From: Bacteroidota bacterium
GTDB taxonomy: Bacteria; Bacteroidota; Bacteroidia; Chitinophagales; Saprospiraceae
Length of the DNA stretch: 13,764 bases
Direction of reading: 5' to 3'
NCBI GenBank assembly: GCA_008501835.1
Contig: QQUB01000201.1
Span: 1 to 13,764 of the forward strand
The notes beneath the pieces were generated by a model. That model was given only the letters and a program-made list of their open reading frames with translations. It had not been told where the DNA came from and did no database searches. This document shows, piece after piece, positions 1-7,762 of this stretch. The stretch's first letter is position 1. Each line of letters begins with the position of its first letter. A program made the translations under genes and the position numbers.

Positions 1-2
1 TT

Positions 3-374
3 ACGGTCACTCTTGCGCCTATTGACAAATTACCGAAATCCACAGCAGACGAATTGGTTGGCCTTTGGGATCTTATCGCAGCCGAAAAAGATGGAGCCTC
101 AATAATTGATACTTACGACCCGGATGGAAAACGAAATATATTCATCCGTTGGGACAGGATTTATGTTGAGTGGAACGAGGATGGCCATCGAGAGACCGGT
201 TACTGGCACATTCACGGACACAAACCTGAAATTACATTGCTTAGCCATCAAAAAGATAAAGACGCCGAAAGCTGGAGGGTGTCCTTTGAAAAAGATTATT
301 TGATCCTGCAGGGTATCTCTGATAATAACAAAAATCTTAAACTCACTTTTAAACGATTGAACAAATTCCCTTGA
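3..374 (+). CDS. Lipocalin-like protein, 3' part (5' end outside window)
   Basis: The reading frame is open from the left edge (first full codon at base 3) to the TGA at 372-374, so 123 residues are visible and the true start lies upstream; the TTG at 54 is only an internal codon. The visible part starts TVTLAPIDKLP, then has the motif ELVGLWDL (residues 18-25) followed by alternating short beta-type segments (NIFIRWDRIYVEW, GYWHIHG, EITLLSH, WRVSFEKDYLILQG) and ends in LKLTFKRL. A GxW near the start of a beta-rich domain, closing on an LTFKR-type strand, is typical of the small lipocalin-like domains common in Bacteroidota. Function and ligand are unknown. Whether it carries a signal peptide cannot be seen. 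Family assignment is by pattern only. Confidence 0.6.
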   Translation, partial: TVTLAPIDKLPKSTADELVGLWDLIAAEKDGASIIDTYDPDGKRNIFIRWDRIYVEWNEDGHRETGYWHIHGHKPEITLLSHQKDKDAESWRVSFEKDYLILQGISDNNKNLKLTFKRLNKFP

Positions 375-415
375 TAAGGGCAAAAGTGAATTCAAGGTAT
401 AAACAGTCATTTTAT

Positions 416-423
416 TAACTTTG
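416..423 (+). promoter_or_regulatory. Candidate Bacteroidota -7 element for the Kelch gene
   Basis: TAACTTTG is an exact match to the TAnnTTTG -7 consensus and ends 22 bases before the ATG at 446. No good -33 TTTG lies 19-20 bases upstream; the nearest is TTCA at 391-394. Transcription would begin near 430, leaving a very short leader. Confidence 0.45.
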
Positions 424-445
424 GAAGGGTTAAAAGAATTTTCAG

Positions 446-1423
446 ATGCGAATACCAACCATATATTCTATCGGAGGAGTGCTGGTCCTTTCTCTGTTCT
501 TCTTTGCTTTCAACAACGCCCCGGGATATGTTGATGATGCAAATCCTGGCCCGCGCTGGGGTCATGTGTTCATTTATGATCCGGTGAATGAACAGGTACT
601 GCTGTTCGGAGGTGCAAAGGAAAGAAGGGTCTTTCTGGACGATACATGGGTTTGGGAGAATGACCAGTGGACAAAAATGGATATCAAAGGTCCCGAAGCC
701 CGTGGGTTTTGTGCAGTTTCTTTTCACGGACAGAGAAATACCATTCTTTTACATGGCGGCCGTGGCAACGATGGCGTTACCTATTCAGACCTCTGGGAAT
801 GGGATGGAAGGCAATGGAAACAACTGGAAATGGAGAGCGATTTTAAAGCAGATCATCATCAGATGGTCTACCTTGACGCGGAAAACGCAATCCTTGCATT
901 TGGAGGCTGGAATGGTGAAAATGTATCAGGCAATACCTGGCTTTGGAAAAACGGATGGGAGAAAGTTGCTCAGACCTCACCTCCAAAAAGAGCTTCTTTT
1001 GGAATGACCCTTGATAAAGGGAAGCAAAAGGTCCATTTGTATGGCGGGCTATGGATCAACGGTCAATATGCTGATATATGGGAATGGGCCTTAGGTAAAT
1101 GGACTCCTGCTTCAGGTCCATATGATAATTCCTCCTTGGATCACCATACATTGATTTTTGATGAAAAACGAAACAAGGTTGTTGGATTTGGAGGCAAGAA
1201 TTATCGGTACAGAATGCAGCAAACAATTTTTACCCTGGAAGAAGGAAAGGTCGTTCCGATAACCAATGAAGGTCCTTCGGGGCGTCATAGCATTGGGTTT
1301 ACTTATGATAATAAAAATGGTGTCGGGTACCTCTTTGGGGGTAAAGAATATCAAGAGGGGGAGCAGGTCGGTTTGGACGATTTCTGGAGATGGGATGGGG
1401 AACAGTGGGAGGAAATTAAATAA
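446..1423 (+). CDS. Secreted Kelch-repeat beta-propeller protein
   Basis: The 325-residue protein starts with a hydrophobic signal segment (residues 8-23, GGVLVLSLFFFAF region), so it is probably exported. The rest is six Kelch-type repeats. Each has a GG pair, at residues 55, 104, 153, 200, 249 and 298, spaced 47-49 residues apart, and most are followed by an aromatic D(T/L/I)W(V/E/L)W motif (DDTWVW, SDLWEW, GNTWLW, ADIWEW, DDFWRW). That count predicts one complete six-bladed propeller with no extra catalytic domain; no galactose-oxidase copper site is apparent. Such domains usually bind proteins or glycans. The gene stands alone between a candidate promoter and a hairpin terminator. The partner is unknown; the repeat assignment itself is clear. 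The N-terminus has no lipobox cysteine, so it is predicted soluble or weakly anchored. Confidence 0.85.
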   Translation: MRIPTIYSIGGVLVLSLFFFAFNNAPGYVDDANPGPRWGHVFIYDPVNEQVLLFGGAKERRVFLDDTWVWENDQWTKMDIKGPEARGFCAVSFHGQRNTILLHGGRGNDGVTYSDLWEWDGRQWKQLEMESDFKADHHQMVYLDAENAILAFGGWNGENVSGNTWLWKNGWEKVAQTSPPKRASFGMTLDKGKQKVHLYGGLWINGQYADIWEWALGKWTPASGPYDNSSLDHHTLIFDEKRNKVVGFGGKNYRYRMQQTIFTLEEGKVVPITNEGPSGRHSIGFTYDNKNGVGYLFGGKEYQEGEQVGLDDFWRWDGEQWEEIK

Positions 1424-1431
1424 AGATTGAA

Positions 1432-1462
1432 AACACTATTCTGGATAGTCCTGAATAGTGTT
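1432..1462 (+). terminator. Hairpin terminator after the Kelch gene
   Basis: A perfect 10-bp stem, AACACTATTC pairing with GAATAGTGTT, with an 11-base loop, begins 9 bases after the TAA stop. The sequence after it is only moderately T-rich (GGTTTATAGCTCTTTTTAG), so it is weaker than a classic Rho-independent site. Its ACTATT/AATAGT core recurs in the next terminator. Confidence 0.6.
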
Positions 1463-1490
1463 GGTTTATAGCTCTTTTTAGAGTATTTTG
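1461..1490 (+). promoter_or_regulatory. Weak candidate promoter for the glycosyltransferase
   Basis: TTG at 1461-1463 is followed after 20 bases by TATTTTG at 1484-1490, one base short of TAnnTTTG. It lies 31 bases before the ATG at 1522. The -33 part overlaps the arm of the preceding hairpin. Confidence 0.25.
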
Positions 1491-1521
1491 AGGGGGTCTT
1501 TAATTAAATACTCCTTCCTTT

Positions 1522-2772
1522 ATGAAGATAATCCTGATGTCAGTCGGAACACGTGGGGACATGGAACCCTTCCTTGCCCTGGCTGATATTTTCACAAACA
1601 AGGGGCACCAGGTAATTTGCGCTTTCCCGGAACAGTTCAGAGACCTTGCTGAAACTTCCGGATTTGAATTTGCCTCCCTGGGAACAAAATTGATTGAGTT
1701 ACTCGACAGCCCTGATGGCCGTGCTGCCATGGGGGCAGGTGGTTCCGGCTGGAAAAAATTCACCGCCACCTTAAGACTTGCCGTCAACCAGGGAGAAGCC
1801 AATAAAGAACTGGCTCACGCTCAATACGAATTGATTGAGCGGGAAAATCCTGACAAAATAGTCTACAACGGCAAAGCAGTTTATCCCGTACTTTGGGGAC
1901 TAAAGAATGAAGGCAAAACGGTTTTTGTCAGCCCAATTCCATATATGCATTATGTGGAAGGCCATACCCACATTGGGTTTAATACCAACCTCGGCACCTT
2001 CCTCAATAAGTTGACGTTTGCTTTGGCAAATTTCGGCATGGTCACTACAACTATGGTGGCTAAAAAATGGCTGAAAATCAAGGACAAGGTTTCCCGAAAA
2101 GCTATCCGGGAATTTTTGAAAACCAACAAATCTGTTTACACCATTTCTCCTGCACTTTTCCCACGCCCGGAACACTGGCATGAAGATCTACAAGTGCTTG
2201 GATATCACGAACGGGATAAAACAGTTGACTGGCAGCCGGATGAAAAGTTACAGACCTTTTTGGACAGGCATTCCAGGATTTTATTCGTCACCTTTGGAAG
2301 CATGCTGAATACTGCTCCCGAAGAAAAAACCAAAGCCATTCTGGACATTCTCAGTCGTCACCAGATTCCTGCGATCATCAATACCGCTTCCGGCGGATTG
2401 GTGGAACCCGAAAATTACGACCGTGAAATGTTACATTTCGTCAATCGTATCCCTTATGACTGGGTATTTCCCAAAATGCACGCAGTCATTCATCATGGGG
2501 GTTCAGGTACGACACATATGGCCCTGAAATCCGGATGTGCAACCATGGTCATTCCGCATATCATCGATCAATTTGCCTGGAACGGAATCGTCCACGAATT
2601 AGGAGCTGGTCCCAAAGGGGATAAGGTCGGAAAACTGACCGTCGACAATCTGGAACCTAAAATCCTGGACCTTTGGAATAATGAGGATTACAAGGTCAAG
2701 ACTGAGGCCATTGGCAGGCAAATGAGGAAAGAGGACTTCCGGGAAGAAATTTACAGGTTTGTTATAAAATGA
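1522..2772 (+). CDS. GT1-family glycosyltransferase (UGT / sterol glucosyltransferase-like)
   Basis: This 416-residue protein has the two-domain GT-B layout of UDP-sugar glycosyltransferases. The N-terminus, MKIILMSVGTRGDMEPF, carries the G(S/T)RGD(x)xPF motif of GT28/sterol-glucosyltransferase-like N-domains (residues 9-17). The C-terminal donor-binding half begins with FVTFGSM (255-261) and contains a PSPG-like block: HHGGSGTTHMAL (324-335), then P345, DQ at 349-350 and W353-N354. H325/G326/G327 and DQ are the residues expected to contact the nucleotide-sugar. There is no signal peptide or membrane span, so it should act in the cytosol or at the membrane face. The acceptor (lipid, sterol-like, macrolide-like or other small molecule) cannot be read from sequence. 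It is bounded on both sides by hairpins and looks monocistronic. Confidence 0.85.
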   Translation: MKIILMSVGTRGDMEPFLALADIFTNKGHQVICAFPEQFRDLAETSGFEFASLGTKLIELLDSPDGRAAMGAGGSGWKKFTATLRLAVNQGEANKELAHAQYELIERENPDKIVYNGKAVYPVLWGLKNEGKTVFVSPIPYMHYVEGHTHIGFNTNLGTFLNKLTFALANFGMVTTTMVAKKWLKIKDKVSRKAIREFLKTNKSVYTISPALFPRPEHWHEDLQVLGYHERDKTVDWQPDEKLQTFLDRHSRILFVTFGSMLNTAPEEKTKAILDILSRHQIPAIINTASGGLVEPENYDREMLHFVNRIPYDWVFPKMHAVIHHGGSGTTHMALKSGCATMVIPHIIDQFAWNGIVHELGAGPKGDKVGKLTVDNLEPKILDLWNNEDYKVKTEAIGRQMRKEDFREEIYRFVIK

Positions 2773-2779
2773 CGGACGT

Positions 2780-2820
2780 AGAAATACTATTTTTCAGAAC
2801 AATAGTATTTCTGTTTTTTT
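2780..2820 (+). terminator. Strong Rho-independent terminator after the glycosyltransferase
   Basis: A perfect 12-bp stem, AGAAATACTATT (2780-2791) pairing with AATAGTATTTCT (2801-2812), with a 9-base loop, is followed by G and seven Ts (2814-2820). It begins 8 bases after the TGA stop. It separates the glycosyltransferase from the carbohydrate enzyme and leaves little room for a promoter before the ATG at 2842. Confidence 0.85.
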
Positions 2821-2841
2821 AAATAAAAATCCATCAATCCA

Positions 2842-5196
2842 ATGTACAAGAAAATCCTAACCCTAAGCGCTTTCCTGTTAATTCAGGTAGCAGTTTTGGC
2901 CCAATGGGGTAGAGCAGAAGATTATCAAACCGTAGTTCCAGATGGCGCGTGGTGCTGGTTCTCAGACCCAAGAGCTGTTTTTCATAAAGGTGAATTTGAA
3001 AAGACTTACATTGGGTACGTCACTGAAGCCGGAGATGTGATGATCTCTTCCAATGACCATTCGACCGGAGATCAGGAATCCAATGTCATCTATAAAGGCT
3101 TTCAAAAAGATGATCATGTAAACCCGTCCATCCTGATACTACCTGATGGACGGTTGATGGTATTCTTCACCAGGCATAACGGTACTTTGTTTTATTCTAC
3201 CTCTCAGGAGTCTGAATCCATAAGCTCATTTGCCAGGGTCGATTCCCTGCATATGGGCAGAGGTTTATGTTATACCAACCCTGTATTACTTACTGAGGAG
3301 GAAAACCGGGTTTACGTATTTTTCAGAGGAGGTTATGATTGGCAACCTTCCTTTATTACATCGGATGACCTAGGCAAAACCTGGTCGGAGCCCAAAGTAT
3401 TGGTTTCTAAAAAAGAAATCGAAGTTTATGATCGTCCGTATACCAAGGTGATTTCTGATGGTAAGGCAAGCATTCATTTTGCCTTTACGGATGGTCATCC
3501 CAGGGAAGAAAATCTGAATTCCATTTATTACATGAAATATCAGCAGGGTAAATTTTTCGATGCAGCAGGGAATCAGGTAGGAGATATGAATAACCTGCCC
3601 GTGGATCAGGGTAAAGTACCAAAAGCTTACGATGGCGTTGAGGCCAATAAGCGGTCCTGGATATGGGATGTAGCTGTGAATGAACAAGATCACCCGGTAA
3701 TTGTGTATACAACCTTGCCGGAAGAGACTAACCATTATTACCATTATGGATTCTGGACTGGGGACGAATGGCAAAATACTCAGATCACCCGTGCAGGAAA
3801 TGCCTTTCCTCGATTTGATAGAGTCAAACACAAAAGAGATCCTGAACCGCATTATTCAGGCGGCATAACACTGGACCATCAAAATCCGAAAATCGTTTAT
3901 CTCTCCAGCCCGGTAAAAGACCGTTTTGAGATTGAAAAATGGGAATTGCTCGAAAAAGAAGGTGTATTTGATGGGACGCCTGTTACTTATAAGTCCCTGA
4001 AAGATAATGTCCGTCCGGTGGTAGTTAGACATGCACCGGAAAATATCTCCCCCAGAGTACTGTGGATGCAGATTGATCATTATGAACATTACACCAAATA
4101 CAAAACAGCTATCAAGGGGGATAAAGTGGCTAAAAGGTTTTCCGGGGAATTATCAAACAAGGCAGTCACTGAAGTCATGGCAGCAGTGGCCAATTGGCAG
4201 ATCGACAATTTCCATTCCGTAAAACATCATCAACTGGACTGGACCAATGGAGCCCTTTACAAAGGTATGATGGAGTGGGCAAAAATTGCTCCTGATGAAA
4301 AATATGTAAACTGGCTATCCGATATTGGCTGGCGGTATGGCTGGCAACCTCACAAAAGGATGTACCATGCTGATGACGTAGTTGTCAATCAGATGTATCT
4401 GGAAATGTATGAACTTAAAGCTGCAGACAAAAACAGTTATAGAATTCTGGGACCGACAAAGGCGAGGCTGGATTATGTAATGAATCACCCTTCAAAAGGC
4501 ACATTGCTTTTAGATTATTACGATGCTCAGACATTGGAGCGTTGGTCCTGGTGCGATGCATTGTTTATGGCACCTCCGGTGTATGTGAAATTGGCTGAAA
4601 TTACCGGAAATGAAGCATATATCGATTTCATGCATGGGGAGTTCATGGCCACCTATGATTTTCTTTACGATAATGAAGAGCACCTGTTTTTCAGAGATCA
4701 CCGTTATTTTCCGGATAAACAACTGGAGGCTAACGGAGAGAAAGTTTTCTGGGGACGCGGCAACGGCTGGGTGATGGGCGGACTTGTTTCCATTCTCAAA
4801 GATTTGCCAAAAGACAGCAAGTACAGACCGTTTTACGAAACACTCTTTGTGGAAATGGCTCAAAAAGTGGCCAATTGCCAGGGTGACTCAGGCTTTTGGC
4901 ATGCCAGTATGCTTGATCCGGAGAATTTTCCTCGTCCGGAGACCAGTTCCAGCGGATTCTTCTGCCATGCCCTGGCCTATGGGATCAACGCAGGATTGAT
5001 AGACAAAGAAAAATACACTCCTCAGGTAGAGAAAGCATGGAAAGCTTTGGTAAGTGCGGTTTTTGCCGATGGCAAATTGGGATGGGTTCAACCAATTGGA
5101 GAAAACCCTAAAAATGTCACCGAAGATATGACGGAGGTTTATGGGGTTGGGGCCTTTTTGCTCGCGGGAACTGAGGTGATGAAGATGATTGAGTGA
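2842..5196 (+). CDS. Secreted BNR_4-type propeller fused to GH105 unsaturated-uronyl hydrolase
   Basis: The 784-residue protein has a clear signal peptide (MYKKILTLSAFLLIQVAVLA, cleaved before Q21). Residues about 26-425 form a BNR_4-type propeller: WCWFSDPRA (37-45), DHVNPSILILPDG (91-103), RHNG (111-114), CYTNPVLL (143-150), FFRGG (160-164). This fold is used by PL24/PL25 ulvan lyases. From memory, those use two histidines about 20 residues apart plus a Tyr and an Arg; H92 and H112, with Y144 and R162, could fill these roles, but that is inference. Residues about 435-784 are a GH88/105 six-hairpin domain: HADDVVVNQMYLEMY (509-523), SWCDALFMAPP with probable catalytic acid D572, WGRGNGW (637-643), TSSSGFF (701-707). 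GH105 enzymes hydrate and release the 4,5-unsaturated uronic acid left by lyases. No SusC/D or sulfatase gene is adjacent. The GH105 half is firm; the lyase activity is a hypothesis. Confidence 0.85.
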   Translation: MYKKILTLSAFLLIQVAVLAQWGRAEDYQTVVPDGAWCWFSDPRAVFHKGEFEKTYIGYVTEAGDVMISSNDHSTGDQESNVIYKGFQKDDHVNPSILILPDGRLMVFFTRHNGTLFYSTSQESESISSFARVDSLHMGRGLCYTNPVLLTEEENRVYVFFRGGYDWQPSFITSDDLGKTWSEPKVLVSKKEIEVYDRPYTKVISDGKASIHFAFTDGHPREENLNSIYYMKYQQGKFFDAAGNQVGDMNNLPVDQGKVPKAYDGVEANKRSWIWDVAVNEQDHPVIVYTTLPEETNHYYHYGFWTGDEWQNTQITRAGNAFPRFDRVKHKRDPEPHYSGGITLDHQNPKIVYLSSPVKDRFEIEKWELLEKEGVFDGTPVTYKSLKDNVRPVVVRHAPENISPRVLWMQIDHYEHYTKYKTAIKGDKVAKRFSGELSNKAVTEVMAAVANWQIDNFHSVKHHQLDWTNGALYKGMMEWAKIAPDEKYVNWLSDIGWRYGWQPHKRMYHADDVVVNQMYLEMYELKAADKNSYRILGPTKARLDYVMNHPSKGTLLLDYYDAQTLERWSWCDALFMAPPVYVKLAEITGNEAYIDFMHGEFMATYDFLYDNEEHLFFRDHRYFPDKQLEANGEKVFWGRGNGWVMGGLVSILKDLPKDSKYRPFYETLFVEMAQKVANCQGDSGFWHASMLDPENFPRPETSSSGFFCHALAYGINAGLIDKEKYTPQVEKAWKALVSAVFADGKLGWVQPIGENPKNVTEDMTEVYGVGAFLLAGTEVMKMIE

Positions 5197-5283
5197 GTTG
5201 GGCTACAGTCTTCAGTCAGCAGTACCAGTAAGCAGGAGTTATTCAATGTTTTGCTTTTCCTTGTCGAAGAGAATTCAATAATC

Positions 5284-5315
5284 ATTGCATTCTGGAAACT
5301 TATCGCTTATCTTTA
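5284..5315 (+). promoter_or_regulatory. Candidate promoter for the hydrolase-GNAT operon
   Basis: ATTG (5284-5287) is followed after 20 bases by TATCTTTA (5308-5315), which matches five of the six fixed bases of TAnnTTTG. It ends 20 bases before the ATG at 5336. The rest of the 139-base gap after 5196 shows nothing else I can name. Confidence 0.4.
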
Positions 5316-5335
5316 AAGGACAAAATTGAACACTT

Positions 5336-6223
5336 ATGAAGAAATTAAAAAAGGAAGACATCAAACAGGAAGTATTTGATCTTTATGATGATTATGCACA
5401 TAACAAGATCGAAAGAAGACAGTTTGTTGAAAAACTGTCTATGTATGCAGTTGGAGGAGTAACCGTATCCTCTCTGCTCGGTTTCATGCTGCCGGATTAT
5501 AAGAGCACGCAAACCGTCAGTCCTTATGATCCAAATCTGGATTCAAAATATATTACCTATGACTCTCCCAAGGGCGGTGGAAGCATTAAAGGCCTTTTGT
5601 CAAAACCAGCTGATGCTAAGGGTAAACTACCTGGTATCGTTGTCGTTCATGAAAACCGAGGCCTCAACCCTTATATTGAAGATGTAGGAAGAAGGGCTGC
5701 AATGGCGGGATTCATTTCTCTCGCTCCTGATGCCCTGACTCCTCTGGGAGGTTACCCCGGCAATGATGATGATGGCAGAACTTTGCAAAGACAGCGGGAC
5801 AGGAATGAGATGCTGGAAGATTTTATTGCAGCTTTTGAGTATTTAAAATCTCACGAAGGTTGCTCGGGCAAGATTGGCGTAGTCGGCTTTTGTTTCGGTG
5901 GCTGGATATCCAATATGATGGCCGTGAAACTAGAGGATCTTGCCGCGGCTGTTCCTTTTTACGGGCGACAACCTGCAGTTGAAGACGTTCCTAAAATCAA
6001 AGCTCCATTGATGCTTCAATATGCCGGTCTGGACAAAAGGGTTAATGAGGGGTGGCCAGCTTATGAAGAAGCATTGAGAGCTAATGAAAAAGATTACATT
6101 GCCCATTTTTACCCAGATGTGAATCATGGTTTTCACAATAATACCACGCCAAGGTTTGATAAAGCTGCAGCAGATTTGGCCTGGGAACGTACCATTGCCT
6201 TTTTTAATGAAAAACTGAAGTAG
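5336..6223 (+). CDS. Dienelactone hydrolase family protein with Tat-like leader
   Basis: This 295-residue alpha/beta hydrolase has the dienelactone-hydrolase pattern: HENRGL (105-110), nucleophile C186 in GFCFGG (184-189), acid D233 in AGLDKRV, and base H264 in NHGF. The cysteine nucleophile, instead of serine, marks the DLH family. The leader has an acidic/basic stretch, then ERRQFVEKL (26-34) and a hydrophobic segment (about 35-52). This resembles a twin-arginine signal and is seen in the YghX-like branch of the family, whose members often carry such an RRxF leader. It may therefore be exported folded or membrane-tethered. The substrate is unknown; chlorocatechol degradation should not be assumed, since no catechol genes are nearby. 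It is followed after 8 bases by a GNAT gene, implying one transcript. Confidence 0.85.
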   Translation: MKKLKKEDIKQEVFDLYDDYAHNKIERRQFVEKLSMYAVGGVTVSSLLGFMLPDYKSTQTVSPYDPNLDSKYITYDSPKGGGSIKGLLSKPADAKGKLPGIVVVHENRGLNPYIEDVGRRAAMAGFISLAPDALTPLGGYPGNDDDGRTLQRQRDRNEMLEDFIAAFEYLKSHEGCSGKIGVVGFCFGGWISNMMAVKLEDLAAAVPFYGRQPAVEDVPKIKAPLMLQYAGLDKRVNEGWPAYEEALRANEKDYIAHFYPDVNHGFHNNTTPRFDKAAADLAWERTIAFFNEKLK

Positions 6224-6231
6224 TTCAGTAA

Positions 6232-6702
6232 ATGGAAAAATTGATTACCATAACCCTGCTGGCCCCGTCGGACAAGGAGCAAATTGCTCAAATTGCCAGA
6301 TGGTACGAGGAGGAATGGGGTACCCCTGCCGAAATAAATATTCAACGACTTTCTACCCACCCGAATCAGGACATCATATTCCATTTGAAATTGTCGATCA
6401 ATGGGGAGGTCGTTGCTGCCGGGGGGCTTTGGAATACTGTGAATATTTTTAACTTCCATGAAAATTTAAAACAATACAGACCCTGGATAGCGGCCCTGTA
6501 TACCCTTGAATCTTTTCGTGGAAGGGGACTGGGGAGTTTGGTACTAGAGCATATAGAACAGAGAGCTTTGGAGTTGGGATTGGAGAAGATTTACCTCTAT
6601 ACCTTTACGGCCCAGGACCTGTATCGCAAACACGGTTGGGTGAAAATAGATACAGTTGAATATAAAGGTCATGCAACAGTAGTTATGGAAAAGCAACTTT
6701 GA
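6232..6702 (+). CDS. GNAT-family N-acetyltransferase (first of three)
   Basis: The 156-residue protein has the acetyl-CoA pyrophosphate loop RGRGLGS (96-102) after strand AALYTLESF, and the C-terminal YRKHGW (131-136), the usual Y/F-x-x-x-G-(F/W) motif of the fold. It would transfer an acetyl group from acetyl-CoA to an amine; the acceptor is not predictable. It has no signal peptide, so it is cytosolic. The start ATG lies 8 bases after the hydrolase stop, so the two are probably co-transcribed. No hairpin with a T-tract follows it. It is not closely similar to the other two GNATs in the window, so these look like separate acquisitions and not a recent tandem duplication. Confidence 0.85.
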   Translation: MEKLITITLLAPSDKEQIAQIARWYEEEWGTPAEINIQRLSTHPNQDIIFHLKLSINGEVVAAGGLWNTVNIFNFHENLKQYRPWIAALYTLESFRGRGLGSLVLEHIEQRALELGLEKIYLYTFTAQDLYRKHGWVKIDTVEYKGHATVVMEKQL

Positions 6703-6756
6703 AAAATCCTTGAAATTTTGACAACAATACCGGGTCATTCTCTCCTGTAAAATCTG

Positions 6757-6764
6757 TATATTTG
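6757..6764 (+). promoter_or_regulatory. Candidate -7 element before the 111-aa gene
   Basis: TATATTTG is an exact TAnnTTTG match 75 bases before the ATG at 6839. No proper -33 TTTG stands 19-20 bases upstream (ATTC at 6737-6740 is closest). It is the best signal in the 136-base gap. Confidence 0.4.
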
Positions 6765-6838
6765 TTTAGAAAATTTGATGAATACTCCCTGCCTGAAAAA
6801 CCTTTCTGAGTTATAAGAAAATGAGTTAACCAGATCAC

Positions 6839-7174
6839 ATGCGAAAAGTTGCCGACGTTTTCAAAGACAATGAATCTACTTTGAGGTTAATGGTCTATTC
6901 TACCTCAGGTCAGGAAGTATATTTATTTGGATATATTAATCATGAGGATGGTTCTTCCGATTGGGAAAAAACCTTCAGGAACCTGGAATTGACTTATGAA
7001 TATGCCCAAAAACAATACGGGGTTGAACGGGTTGATTGGAATACTGTTCCAGATCCATTGGAAGGGTGTTTGCCTGACTGGATCAACCCGGTAAGAGTCA
7101 AAGGCCAAGCTTTTGGAAAACCGGAACCGGGTAAGTTGGAAACCCTCGAAAACGGTGAATGGAAAGAGATATGA
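6839..7174 (+). CDS. Small uncharacterised protein, coupled to GNAT
   Basis: I do not recognise this 111-residue protein. It has no signal peptide or membrane span. It is rich in Trp, Tyr, Glu and Asp, with a probable helix at DWEKTFRNLELTYEYAQKQYG (about 41-61) followed by a Pro/Gly-rich, mostly unstructured tail (TVPDPLEGCLPDWINPVRVKG onward). Coding status is supported by its position: it has a candidate promoter upstream, and its stop overlaps the next start as ATGA (7171-7174), which implies translational coupling with the GNAT downstream. It may be a partner or substrate of that enzyme, but nothing in the sequence proves this. Confidence 0.65.
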   Translation: MRKVADVFKDNESTLRLMVYSTSGQEVYLFGYINHEDGSSDWEKTFRNLELTYEYAQKQYGVERVDWNTVPDPLEGCLPDWINPVRVKGQAFGKPEPGKLETLENGEWKEI

Positions 7175-7716
7175 ATATGGAATCATTATCAGTTCGGGAG
7201 ATTACCCCTGCCGATATCAAACCGCTGGTGAATTATTGGTTTGAATCAACAGACGAACATCTGACGGGCATGGGTGTTGACCTCAAAAAACTACCTTCCA
7301 GGGAACAACTGACCCAGGCTTTGAATCATCAGGTCAGCCTGCCTCATGCTGAAAAAATGTCCTATGGTTTGGTTTGGCTATTGGATGGAAAGCCCATTGG
7401 TCACAGCAATGTCAATCCTTTCGATTTTGGGGAATCAGGTAGAATGCACCTGCACCTCTGGCAATCCGGTAATCGTCAAAGAGGTATTGGAACAGCACTT
7501 GTCAAAAAATCCATACCCTTCTTCTTCGAGAACCTGAAGCTGAAAGTTTTGTACTGTGAGCCCTATGCTTTAAATCCCGCTCCGAATAAAACCATTCCTA
7601 AAGTGGGATTTGAATTTGTGAAAAAATATGTCACTGTTCCCGGATCGATCAATTTTGAGCAGGAGGTCAATCAATATAAAATGACCAGAGAGCAATTTCT
7701 TGAAATTTATCAATAG
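7171..7716 (+). CDS. GNAT-family N-acetyltransferase (second)
   Basis: I chose the ATG at 7171, giving 181 residues, because it overlaps the preceding stop as ATGA; an in-frame ATG at 7159 would add four residues and overlap more. The acetyl-CoA loop is RQRGIGTAL (102-110), preceded by beta-strand RMHLHLWQSGN. The C-terminal NPAPNKTIPKVGFEFVKKY (135-153) is the asparagine-plus-GF motif of RimJ/RimL-like acetyltransferases, in which a side-chain-bearing N/P stretch precedes the last helix. It is cytosolic, with unknown acceptor. It is translationally coupled to the unknown 111-aa gene, and is followed by a 146-base gap carrying a degenerate repeat. Confidence 0.8.
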   Translation: MNMESLSVREITPADIKPLVNYWFESTDEHLTGMGVDLKKLPSREQLTQALNHQVSLPHAEKMSYGLVWLLDGKPIGHSNVNPFDFGESGRMHLHLWQSGNRQRGIGTALVKKSIPFFFENLKLKVLYCEPYALNPAPNKTIPKVGFEFVKKYVTVPGSINFEQEVNQYKMTREQFLEIYQ

Positions 7717-7762
7717 ATGGTTACAGGTTATCAGTTGCTGCCAGAACACTTTCTTTTCAAAC

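Noticed and set aside
2791..2813. TATTTCTG overlapping the terminator as a promoter for the fusion gene
   Set aside because: One mismatch to the -7 consensus and no -33 element; it is inside the terminator stem, so a promoter call is not supported.
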